This document shows positions 1-5,684 of a DNA stretch of 7,604 nucleotides, piece after piece. Below the pieces are notes generated by a model that was not told the origin of the DNA, did no database searches, and saw only the letters and a program-made list of their open reading frames with translations. The translations under genes and the position numbers were made by a program. The stretch spans positions 1 to 7,604 of the forward strand of contig CAKZWV010000056.1 in NCBI GenBank assembly GCA_937922005.1, read 5' to 3'. The stretch comes from an uncultured Clostridia bacterium. Lineage in GTDB: Bacteria; Bacillota; Clostridia; Saccharofermentanales; DTU023. Positions within the stretch are counted from its first letter, which is position 1, and each line of letters opens with the position of its first letter.

Positions 1-607
1 CGAAATCCTTATCACCATAGGCAAACAGACAATTCTTCTGAAGCGTATCGGACAACGGCGGCAGTTCCACGAAGGCACAGTCGTGAACGATATTCCTTAT
101 GCTTTCCTCGCTCATGGCAATAAAATGCTTTGCCAGAAGCGGGGCAGCTTCCGTTCCAAACAGGGAGGCCATCTTTTTTACACTGAGCGCCGGATCGACC
201 ACGGCCTTTTTATGTTTTTTTAGAAATACGAATCGGAGGATCCATTCCAGAAGTTTCGCGTTAGTGTAAAAGCTCGTTCCCTCAAAGAACACATGCTCAA
301 ACGAAATATCGTCATACTTGAGAAGCTGCAGGAGAATTACCCCTCCCAAGGAGGCGCCAAAGCCAAGCTTAAGCTTCAGAATCTGATTTTTCACCAGATA
401 AGTATGAATTTGCTTTGCCTCGTCTACAGCACTTTTGTAGGTGTCTTTCACTGCATCACCATGGGCGGAAAGATCCGGTGCGAGGTAGCGGTATCCATTT
501 CCGATATTGTCGGCAACGTACGTTTTCATTCCATTTGCTGACGAAAGCATCGGATGGATCAGCAGGATGACGTCTTTCTTATTGCTGTTCCAATCGTGCA
601 TAATCAT
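1..607 (-). CDS. Alpha/beta hydrolase, 3'-truncated by window edge
   Basis: Open frame of 202 codons read leftward with no stop before base 1, so the C-terminus is missing. Start ATG at 607-605 is preceded by GAGGTG (620-615) with 7-nt spacing; a second ATG at 601 is too far from it. The protein opens with a predicted beta-strand, VILLIHPM (residues 13-20), then LAPDLSAHGD (42-51), a nucleophile elbow GFGASLGG (82-89) with Ser86 as likely nucleophile, and YGDKD (197-201), the usual place of the acidic residue. The catalytic His would lie outside the window. The common HG oxyanion motif is replaced by His-Pro-Met at 18-20. There is no signal peptide, so it is probably a cytoplasmic serine hydrolase; its substrate cannot be told. 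A palindrome shared with the TetR/ABC locus lies just upstream, which suggests common control. Family call is confident, function is not. Confidence 0.88.
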   Translation of the reverse strand, partial: MIMHDWNSNKKDVILLIHPMLSSANGMKTYVADNIGNGYRYLAPDLSAHGDAVKDTYKSAVDEAKQIHTYLVKNQILKLKLGFGASLGGVILLQLLKYDDISFEHVFFEGTSFYTNAKLLEWILRFVFLKKHKKAVVDPALSVKKMASLFGTEAAPLLAKHFIAMSEESIRNIVHDCAFVELPPLSDTLQKNCLFAYGDKDF

Positions 608-628
608 ATGCCATCACCTCAACTTTTA

Positions 629-644
629 GTTTGTCATCACTAAC
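629..644. promoter_or_regulatory. Putative TetR operator 1 (GTTTGTCATCACTAAC)
   Basis: A 16-bp inverted repeat with half-sites GTTTGT and ACTAAC (5 of 6 positions symmetric) around CATC; the flanking A628 and T645 extend the symmetry. It matches the palindromes at 3216, 3875 and 7439 in length, spacer and half-site. For the leftward hydrolase, a TATAAA -10-like box (657-652) with a weak CATACA at 681-676 (18-bp spacer) would put the transcription start at the edge of this repeat. It also covers the -35 of a rightward promoter. Binding by the regulator encoded at 3263-3859 is inferred. Confidence 0.6.
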
Positions 645-659
645 TTGTAATTTTATATT
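631..659 (+). promoter_or_regulatory. Candidate rightward sigma-A-type promoter
   Basis: TTGTCA (631-636) and TATATT (654-659) each match 5 of 6 consensus positions and are 17 bp apart. The -35 lies inside the palindrome at 629-644. Transcription would start near 666 and meet the hairpin at 717-762 almost at once. It could serve the lipoprotein gene at 846 by read-through, or give only a short leader RNA. Confidence 0.45.
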
Positions 660-716
660 ACCACGTTTTATAGACTGTATGTTGCACAAAGCTTGACCGG
701 GAAAAGGAGGTAAGCC

Positions 717-762
717 AGGCCTGTCATCATCCTTTTGGATGATTACAGGCCTCTTTTATTTT
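717..762 (+). terminator. Strong intrinsic terminator or attenuator
   Basis: AGGCCTGT (717-724) pairs perfectly with ACAGGCCT (745-752), and ATCATCC (726-732) with GGATGAT (737-743), around a TTTT loop with one C/T mismatch. CTTTTATTTT follows, so it acts on rightward transcripts. No gene reads rightward into it within the window, since the hydrolase runs the other way. It can therefore only stop RNA from the short 650-716 stretch or from antisense transcription. A perfect AAAAGGAGG (702-710) sits just before the stem without a usable start codon. Confidence 0.8.
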
Positions 763-787
763 GCTACCATCACCATAGAGAAGGACT

Positions 788-825
788 TTGTGAGGTTCTT
801 TTTTCCCCTGAAAATGGAGAAGAAC
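788..825 (+). promoter_or_regulatory. Weak promoter and hairpin before the first lipoprotein gene
   Basis: TTGTGA (788-793) and GAAAAT (810-815), 16 bp apart, are a poor but possible promoter located after the terminator at 717-762. In RNA, GUUCUUUUUU (795-804) could pair with GGAGAAGAAC (816-825), partly by G-U wobble, just upstream of the ribosome site AGGAGG at 831-836. Either element alone could be chance. Confidence 0.22.
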
Positions 826-845
826 GGGTAAGGAGGTTCATAACA

Positions 846-1364
846 ATGAAAAAAACATATCGCATCGTTGCCTTGCTTTTTGTACTCGCCTTGCTTCCCC
901 TTTTGTCCTCCTGCAACAAAGATAGCGGAGAGGGAAAAAAGGCAGTGGAAACGTCGGAGAAAAGTCAGAATGCTGTCTATCAAACGAAGCTGCTTTCCGT
1001 AGAGGTTCCGAAAGGATGGAAATTTGTAGACAAACCGGATAGCGCCGATTCGGCCTATATTTACAAGAGCGAGGTGGAGGGCGCGCAGAGCCCCGCTGTG
1101 AATATCACGTATTGTGATCCGGATACGGAGATGCTTTCACCCAGGGCAATGTACCAAAATACGAAGGATATTGACCCGGTTACAATTGGAGACTACACCT
1201 GGGAAGCCTTTACAGCGGAAAGCGTCGGATATCCCATAACCGTTTTAACGATGAAGAAGCCCCACCAATTGCAGGTGGTACTCTTTACTGAAGTGGAAGG
1301 CCAGAAAATTAGTCTGGAGGACGACGACGTGCAGGCCATTATCCGCAGCATAACCATAAAATAA
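846..1364 (+). CDS. Small lipoprotein, possibly PsbP/Mog1-like
   Basis: A 172-residue secreted lipoprotein. The open frame extends back to TTG 735, but ATG 846 is chosen because AGGAGG (831-836) lies 9 nt before it and a textbook lipoprotein signal starts there: positive MKKTYR, a hydrophobic run to about residue 20, then lipobox LSSC with Cys23 as the lipidated residue. After a charged linker (about 24-42), the domain from about residue 47 (SVEVPKGWKF) to the C-terminus has alternating strands and ends in DDDVQAIIRSITI. This layout recalls the PsbP/Mog1-type fold seen in small Bacillota lipoproteins; that resemblance is from general pattern only. No catalytic motif is visible. It is anchored on the outer face of the membrane. 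A hairpin follows at 1391, and another lipoprotein gene follows on the same strand. Confidence 0.88.
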   Translation: MKKTYRIVALLFVLALLPLLSSCNKDSGEGKKAVETSEKSQNAVYQTKLLSVEVPKGWKFVDKPDSADSAYIYKSEVEGAQSPAVNITYCDPDTEMLSPRAMYQNTKDIDPVTIGDYTWEAFTAESVGYPITVLTMKKPHQLQVVLFTEVEGQKISLEDDDVQAIIRSITIK

Positions 1365-1390
1365 GACAACTTATATGTCCTAGTAGACGA

Positions 1391-1428
1391 GAGGTCGGTT
1401 GGATGCGCATCCGGCCGGCCTCTTTCTC
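1391..1428 (+). terminator. Terminator-like long hairpin between the lipoprotein genes
   Basis: GAGGTCGG (1391-1398) pairs with CCGGCCTC (1415-1422) with one G-U wobble. An inner stem GGATG (1401-1405) pairs with CATCC (1408-1412). The tail TTTCTC is only moderately U-rich, so termination may be partial. No convincing promoter lies in the 44 bp between this hairpin and the next start at 1473, so the next gene may depend on read-through. Confidence 0.6.
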
Positions 1429-1472
1429 ATCCGGAATCAACGCTCGTGCAAAGGCTTACCATGGAGGATATC

Positions 1473-2972
1473 ATGAAAACAAATACGAAACGCTTATTTC
1501 TTTTTATGCTGGCGGCGGTGCTGCTTTCCGGATGCAACAAAGAAAAGAAGCCCGCGAATAGCGGAACGGACAATACCGATGCAGCAAATTCTGTGGTGGA
1601 AGAATCCGTTAAAACCACATCCAACGAGGAGAAAGAGCCCAACAAGACGGCTTTGAAAGGAATAGAAAACGTAAAGCCGGTTGCCGGGGCAACAATCGGA
1701 TCCATGTCGTCCTATGTGGAGGACCGCGAGATTTGGAAGGATTTCATCGATACAAAATACATCGATTCTGCCAAAGGCGATGCGCTCGGTCTCCACGTGC
1801 CAAGAATCCTTTTGGACTCGGCGGATGCAAAAGCGGCAAACGCTGAGATTGACGGAATGGTCAACAACATGAAGGAGCAATACGAGACGAATAAGAAGAA
1901 TATAGAGGGCAACGATATCGGGATCTATTCTTCTTTTTCCGTCTACCAAGATCCGAATGTGCTCAGTGTCCAAATTAGCGAAGCCAATACCTGGCTTGGC
2001 GTGTACCCGAAGTTCACCGTGTTCAACTTTTCACTTCCGGACGGCAAGCGCATGGATGATGCGGCGCTCATGAAGCATTTCGGCGTGGAAAAGGACGAGA
2101 TTCTGGGGGTAATTGAAGACAGTTTACGGGAGGCGCAGGAGGAGAACACGAACATCTACTATAGTACAGACACCGATGTATCGTATCTCAATAATCCAAA
2201 CAACTGCACCGGCCTGATTCTTAATGCGCTGTGGGACCATTTCGAAACAAAGACGCATCAAATCTATATCGATGAAGTGGGCAGCCCCACCTTTATCTTT
2301 TCGTCTTATACCGGCATGATGATGGGACGCAGTCCGCAAACATTGAAGTTGCGCGCGAATCGATTTGATTCCGATCCGATCTCTCCGGCGTATCTGCGCA
2401 TGGCAAGACGTCTCGGTATCGATCCCAAGGATGAAAAACACAAAGCCTTTATCCTCTATCTCGGATCTGCCTTTGACGAGTCGAGTTTGACAGCCCCCCT
2501 TGCCAAACTGGAAGCCTGGACGGGCGTATTTACCAACTCTGAAGATCCGCGGCTGCTCCTAGCAATAAAAGAGAGCAAAGATAGCCATACGCCTTACCTC
2601 ATTGGTGAGGAGTGCTATCTGGTCATTCCGAAATACGAGAATGCCTCCGTTTCTCTCAAAGAATTGGAATCGACGAAAGAGGGTAAATTAAAAGAAGTGG
2701 AGAATAGTCAATTGGACAACATCTCCACTACGGGCACTACCTTTATCTGCCAAAATCAGAGCGATATCGCTCCGAATGCGAAAATCACCATCCGCTACAG
2801 AGACGATGTATTGGAATTTTCCCCTTCCATCAGTCTAAAAGACGGCCGTTTGCAGTTACCGAAAGAAGTGACGAACGCAGAAGATATCCTGGATTGGAAT
2901 CATTTCGTGCAAAAAGATACCTATTCGCCAATTCTATTTGAACGAATCTTATCCATCATGCGACGGGGATGA
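1473..2972 (+). CDS. Large lipoprotein, possibly with a DUF3298/DUF4163-like region
   Basis: A 499-residue membrane-anchored lipoprotein. ATG 1473 is chosen over GTG 1446 and ATG 1461: GGAGG (1463-1467) stands 5 nt before it, and the signal MKTNTKRLFLFMLAAVLLSGC begins there, with lipobox LSGC and Cys21. A low-complexity Asn/Glu/Lys/Thr linker follows to about residue 60. Residues about 100-220 hold a helix-rich stretch, paired strands, then FNFSLPDGKRMDDAALMKHF. This is reminiscent of the DUF3298/DUF4163 domains in PdaC/RsiV-like proteins (family recalled, not searched). The remaining half is not recognised and shows no clear catalytic signature. It shares the signal-CNK start with the lipoprotein at 846 but no extended similarity is evident. 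Surface role unknown. Confidence 0.88.
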   Translation: MKTNTKRLFLFMLAAVLLSGCNKEKKPANSGTDNTDAANSVVEESVKTTSNEEKEPNKTALKGIENVKPVAGATIGSMSSYVEDREIWKDFIDTKYIDSAKGDALGLHVPRILLDSADAKAANAEIDGMVNNMKEQYETNKKNIEGNDIGIYSSFSVYQDPNVLSVQISEANTWLGVYPKFTVFNFSLPDGKRMDDAALMKHFGVEKDEILGVIEDSLREAQEENTNIYYSTDTDVSYLNNPNNCTGLILNALWDHFETKTHQIYIDEVGSPTFIFSSYTGMMMGRSPQTLKLRANRFDSDPISPAYLRMARRLGIDPKDEKHKAFILYLGSAFDESSLTAPLAKLEAWTGVFTNSEDPRLLLAIKESKDSHTPYLIGEECYLVIPKYENASVSLKELESTKEGKLKEVENSQLDNISTTGTTFICQNQSDIAPNAKITIRYRDDVLEFSPSISLKDGRLQLPKEVTNAEDILDWNHFVQKDTYSPILFERILSIMRRG

Positions 2973-3093
2973 ATCAAACGTCCGCTAGGCTTTTCTCGTT
3001 TACCTATGACTGACTTCTGACTTTAAAAACAGAGCTATTCCATAACGAGGTGCTCAATGCTTAAAGTCGTCCTATCCAACCGCTTCAATCTCT

Positions 3094-3127
3094 AAAGCCA
3101 CTCCTTGCGGAGTGGCTTTTATTGTTA
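3094..3127 (+). terminator. Strong intrinsic terminator
   Basis: AAAGCCACTCC (3094-3104) pairs perfectly with GGAGTGGCTTT (3109-3119) around loop TTGC and runs into TTTTATTGTT. It ends the lipoprotein transcript about 120 bp after its stop and isolates it from the regulator/ABC unit. The 2973-3093 stretch holds no convincing gene. Confidence 0.9.
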
Positions 3128-3194
3128 AACGATATTTTGCAAAAAATAAGCAAGTGAATTTTTAAAACTCGGATTCAGACGGGGCGGCGGATAG

Positions 3195-3223
3195 TTGACA
3201 GGAGAAAAATTGAGAGTTAGCAT
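3195..3223 (+). promoter_or_regulatory. Promoter of the TetR regulator
   Basis: A perfect TTGACA (3195-3200) is followed after 17 bp by TAGCAT (3218-3223), which matches 4 of 6 -10 positions including the TA start and final T. The -10 lies inside the palindrome at 3216-3231, the usual arrangement for an autorepressed TetR gene. The start would fall near 3230, leaving a leader of about 33 nt. Confidence 0.65.
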
Positions 3224-3231
3224 TAGATAAC
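3216..3231. promoter_or_regulatory. Putative TetR operator 2 (GTTAGCATTAGATAAC)
   Basis: Half-sites GTTAGC and GATAAC around ATTA, 5 of 6 symmetric. It covers the -10 box of the regulator promoter, so bound protein would block RNA polymerase. Same 16-bp geometry as the other three copies. Autoregulation is inferred from position. Confidence 0.7.
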
Positions 3232-3262
3232 AGGATAGACGGCACCGTCGATGGAGGAAATG

Positions 3263-3859
3263 ATGCGAGTGATCAAATCAAAAAGGGAGCGTAAAAAGGA
3301 AATTATGGAAGCGGCTAAATCTGTCTTCCTAGAAAAAGGCTTTGAAAAAACCACCATGGAAGATATCATCGCAGAAACCTCCCTTTCCAAGGGCGGTTTC
3401 TACCACTACTATGCCTCTACCACCGATATCCTCCACGACCTCATGATTGAAGGCATCGCCTACCGCATTAACATCATAAAGCAGACGGTCGGTCAAGCCT
3501 CGGCATGGGACGACGAAAGTGTAGTCAATATGATGGTGGATAAGGTTTTGGATGAAAGCGACCTTATGAGCCTTTATGTTATCTATCTTCAGGCCTCCCA
3601 GAGAAACCAGACTCTGAGGGATCTTTTTCAGGAATTGAAGAAGGATAATCAGGCCATGTTTGAAGAAAGTTTTGGAACGGAATCGCAAAAAGGTATGGAA
3701 TATTTCTATTCCGACCTCCTGCTCCATTTCATGAACACCATCATGTTGGGATCAGAAATATTAGGCGCCCGGGAAGTCTTCCGTAAAAATCGGCCGCTTT
3801 TTGTGGCTATGATGAAGCTTGCTTTGGACTATATGCGGGAAGGCAAGATGATTACATAA
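3263..3859 (+). CDS. TetR/AcrR-family transcriptional regulator
   Basis: About 198 residues, a normal TetR length. Residues about 10-57 are the TetR_N DNA-binding domain: helix KKEIMEAAKSVFLEKGF, then TTMEDIIAETSLSKGGFYHYYAS, where SLSKGGFYHYY is the recognition helix region. The rest is all-helical, as expected for the ligand-binding and dimerisation domain, and is too variable to name the ligand. ATG 3263 is preferred because GGAGG (3253-3257) lies 5 nt upstream; ATG 3251 overlaps that site and has no Shine-Dalgarno of its own, and would add only four residues. The gene has a TTGACA promoter overlapped by a palindrome, and another palindrome starts 15 bp after its stop, so it probably represses both itself and the ABC genes. 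Family assignment is firm; the inducer is unknown. Confidence 0.93.
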   Translation: MRVIKSKRERKKEIMEAAKSVFLEKGFEKTTMEDIIAETSLSKGGFYHYYASTTDILHDLMIEGIAYRINIIKQTVGQASAWDDESVVNMMVDKVLDESDLMSLYVIYLQASQRNQTLRDLFQELKKDNQAMFEESFGTESQKGMEYFYSDLLLHFMNTIMLGSEILGAREVFRKNRPLFVAMMKLALDYMREGKMIT

Positions 3860-3874
3860 AAAATTTCGCCAGGT

Positions 3875-3890
3875 GTTAGTTGATACTAAC
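3875..3890. promoter_or_regulatory. Putative TetR operator 3 (GTTAGTTGATACTAAC)
   Basis: A perfect palindrome: GTTAGT and ACTAAC (6 of 6) around TGAT, between the regulator stop and the first ABC start. TTGATA (3880-3885) inside it could be a -35, but no good -10 lies at the right distance, so the internal promoter is unresolved. The site could also act as a roadblock to read-through from the regulator promoter. Confidence 0.75.
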
Positions 3891-3925
3891 GAACGAATCG
3901 TTTTTTTGAAGGCTTATTTGAGCCT
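3888..3925 (+). other. Two small hairpins in the ABC leader, one followed by T7
   Basis: AACGA (3888-3892) can pair with TCGTT (3898-3902), running straight into T at 3901-3907, a weak terminator-like element. AGGCT (3910-3914) can pair with AGCCT (3921-3925), ending 6 nt before the AAAGGA ribosome site at 3932. Both stems are only 5 bp, so function is uncertain. Confidence 0.25.
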
Positions 3926-3944
3926 AATTAGAAAGGAATTTTCT

Positions 3945-5684
3945 ATGTCCGTTTACAAAAAAATGAAACCCTACGTGCCCGGCATGGGAGGCATTCTCAT
4001 CCTGGCCTTTTTACTTATTATCGGATCTTCTCTTGCCCTCATTGCCGAGTACCAGGCGATTTACTTATTTTTAAAAAAGATTTTAGTCGCTTCGGGCTTG
4101 GAGGGGCTGGCCCATTTGGTCACAATCCTTTGTCTTTGTGCCCTGGCCTACACCGTAATCTATTTTATCGGTTGTATGGCCACCCATCGGATTGCCTTCC
4201 GTCTGGAGGCGAACTTAAAAAAAGCCGGTATGGATGCCCTTTTGGAGGCCCCCTCGGTTTTTTTTGACAAGTATCCATCCGGGAAAATCCGCAAGATGCT
4301 GGATGACAATACAGCCTTAACCCACACCAGTGTAGCCCATCTCTTGCCGGATTTGGCCGCAGCCTTCTTTGTACCCCTCTTTGGTCTTGTCTTGGCCGGC
4401 ATGATCGACTGGCGGCTTTGCGTTTTTATGGTTTTGACCATCGTTGTTGGTGGCTTAATTGGCAGCAAGATGATGGGGGAATCCGCCTTCATGGGCGAAT
4501 ATATGCAGGCGCAGGAGTCCATGGGAGCTCATGCTGTGGAATATGTTCGCAATATGGGTGTGGTCAAGATTTTTAATGCCAACGTCAAGTCCATGAAGAA
4601 TTTTTATGATTCCATCGCCAGCTATGGAGAAAAGGTGTTGGCCTACAGCATGTCCTGCCGCGTTCCCTACGTGACCTTCCAAACCTTTTTTAACGCCGTT
4701 TACCTTTTGCTCATCCCCTTGGCCTTCTTTTTCCTGGCGCGGGGGGAAGATCCCGAACTCTACCTGACCAAGGCCATCTTCTATGTCCTCTTTTGCGACA
4801 TAATTTTCGTGGCCTTCATGAAGATTATGTATGTGGGCATGCATTCCTACCTGGCCTCATCCTCCATTGATAAGATCGAAAGCCTGATTCAGGAAATGCA
4901 GACCGGCAAGCTGGCCTCCGGCTCCGTTGACCAAGCTGTGGATGGTGCTATCGACTTCAAGCATGTCTCTTTTGCCTATGAAAAAGACAAGGTTTTAGAT
5001 GACTTGAGCTTTCATCTGGATGGGGGAAAAACCTACGCCTTGGTCGGCTCTTCCGGCGGAGGCAAGTCCACCTTGGCTAAGCTCATTGCCGGCTTCTATC
5101 CGGCGCAGGAGGGGGAAATCCTCATTGGTGGCAGGGCTTTGTCGGAGTATTCGGAATTTGCTAGAACCCGGATGCTGGCCATGGTCTTTCAAAATGCCAA
5201 ACTCTTTAAGACCACGATCTACGACAATGTCAAAATCGGCAATCCGGCGGCTTCTTGGGATGAAGTCATGGAAGCCATGAAGCTGGCACGCTGTGAAGAT
5301 ATTTTGGACAAGTTCCCTGACCGAGAAAAGACCCGGATTGGCTCCAAAGGCGTACACCTGTCCGGTGGTGAGATCCAGCGCATCGCCATCGCTCGAGCCA
5401 TCCTGAAAAATGCGCCCATCATCATTCTGGATGAAGCTTCGGCAGCAGCCGACCCGGAAAATGAATATGAAATCCAGCAGGCCTTCAGCAATCTCATGAA
5501 GGGAAAAACCGTTATCATGATTGCCCACCGGCTCTCTTCCATTCGCCAGGCGGATGAAATTCTGGTCGTGGATGAAGGTAAGATTATCGAGCGGGGTAGC
5601 CACCGGGCTTTAATGGAAAAAAATGGGCGTTATGCCTATCTGCAGGGCCTTTATGCCCAAGCCAATGACTGGAGGGTAGCCTGA
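3945..5684 (+). CDS. ABC half-transporter (membrane domain plus ATPase), first subunit
   Basis: A 579-residue fusion of an exporter-type six-helix membrane domain (hydrophobic spans near 15-38, 55-79, 134-175 and 245-315) to an ATPase domain (about 334-570). Motifs: A-loop Tyr345, Walker A GSSGGGKST (368-376), Q-loop Gln416, signature LSGGE (472-476), Walker B Asp496 with catalytic Glu497, D-loop region ASAAADPENE, switch His528. All are intact. The frame is open back to GTG 3873, but ATG 3945 is chosen: AAAGGA (3932-3937) lies 7 nt before it and the longer form would swallow the operator at 3875. The stop overlaps the next ABC start by one base, so the two subunits are coupled and probably heterodimerise. 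The DPENE D-loop and layout recall IrtAB/YbtPQ-type pairs, which import siderophores; multidrug or peptide export is equally possible. Substrate unknown. Confidence 0.93.
   Translation: MSVYKKMKPYVPGMGGILILAFLLIIGSSLALIAEYQAIYLFLKKILVASGLEGLAHLVTILCLCALAYTVIYFIGCMATHRIAFRLEANLKKAGMDALLEAPSVFFDKYPSGKIRKMLDDNTALTHTSVAHLLPDLAAAFFVPLFGLVLAGMIDWRLCVFMVLTIVVGGLIGSKMMGESAFMGEYMQAQESMGAHAVEYVRNMGVVKIFNANVKSMKNFYDSIASYGEKVLAYSMSCRVPYVTFQTFFNAVYLLLIPLAFFFLARGEDPELYLTKAIFYVLFCDIIFVAFMKIMYVGMHSYLASSSIDKIESLIQEMQTGKLASGSVDQAVDGAIDFKHVSFAYEKDKVLDDLSFHLDGGKTYALVGSSGGGKSTLAKLIAGFYPAQEGEILIGGRALSEYSEFARTRMLAMVFQNAKLFKTTIYDNVKIGNPAASWDEVMEAMKLARCEDILDKFPDREKTRIGSKGVHLSGGEIQRIAIARAILKNAPIIILDEASAAADPENEYEIQQAFSNLMKGKTVIMIAHRLSSIRQADEILVVDEGKIIERGSHRALMEKNGRYAYLQGLYAQANDWRVA

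Noticed and set aside
293..541. 82-codon rightward frame
   Set aside because: It lies wholly inside the hydrolase gene on the opposite strand, which shows clear family motifs, and it has no ribosome site or recognisable domain.
679..696. Five-codon frame MLHKA in the leader
   Set aside because: No ribosome site and too short to be distinguished from chance.
721..831. Short frame across the terminator (ATG 739, or CTG 721 after AAAAGGAGG), ending at the next ribosome site
   Set aside because: The ATG is 28 nt from the purine-rich site and buried in a perfect hairpin; CTG starts are rare. A leader peptide is possible but unsupported.
1494..1973. 159-codon leftward frame opposite the large lipoprotein
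   Set aside because: Shadow of a gene with a clear signal peptide; the leftward product has no domain or ribosome site.
3057..3095. Twelve-codon frame MLKVVLSNRFNL after GAGGTG
   Set aside because: Spacing of 4 nt is tight and the stop runs into the terminator stem; most likely chance in a 3' untranslated region.
3238..3249. Dyad GACGG-CA-CCGTC just before the regulator start
   Set aside because: The 2-nt gap cannot form an RNA loop of that stem, it does not match the other palindromes, and it occurs once.
4995..5603. 202-codon leftward frame opposite the first ABC ATPase domain
   Set aside because: Long antisense frames are common over GC-biased ABC ATPase genes; the sense strand has all ATPase motifs.
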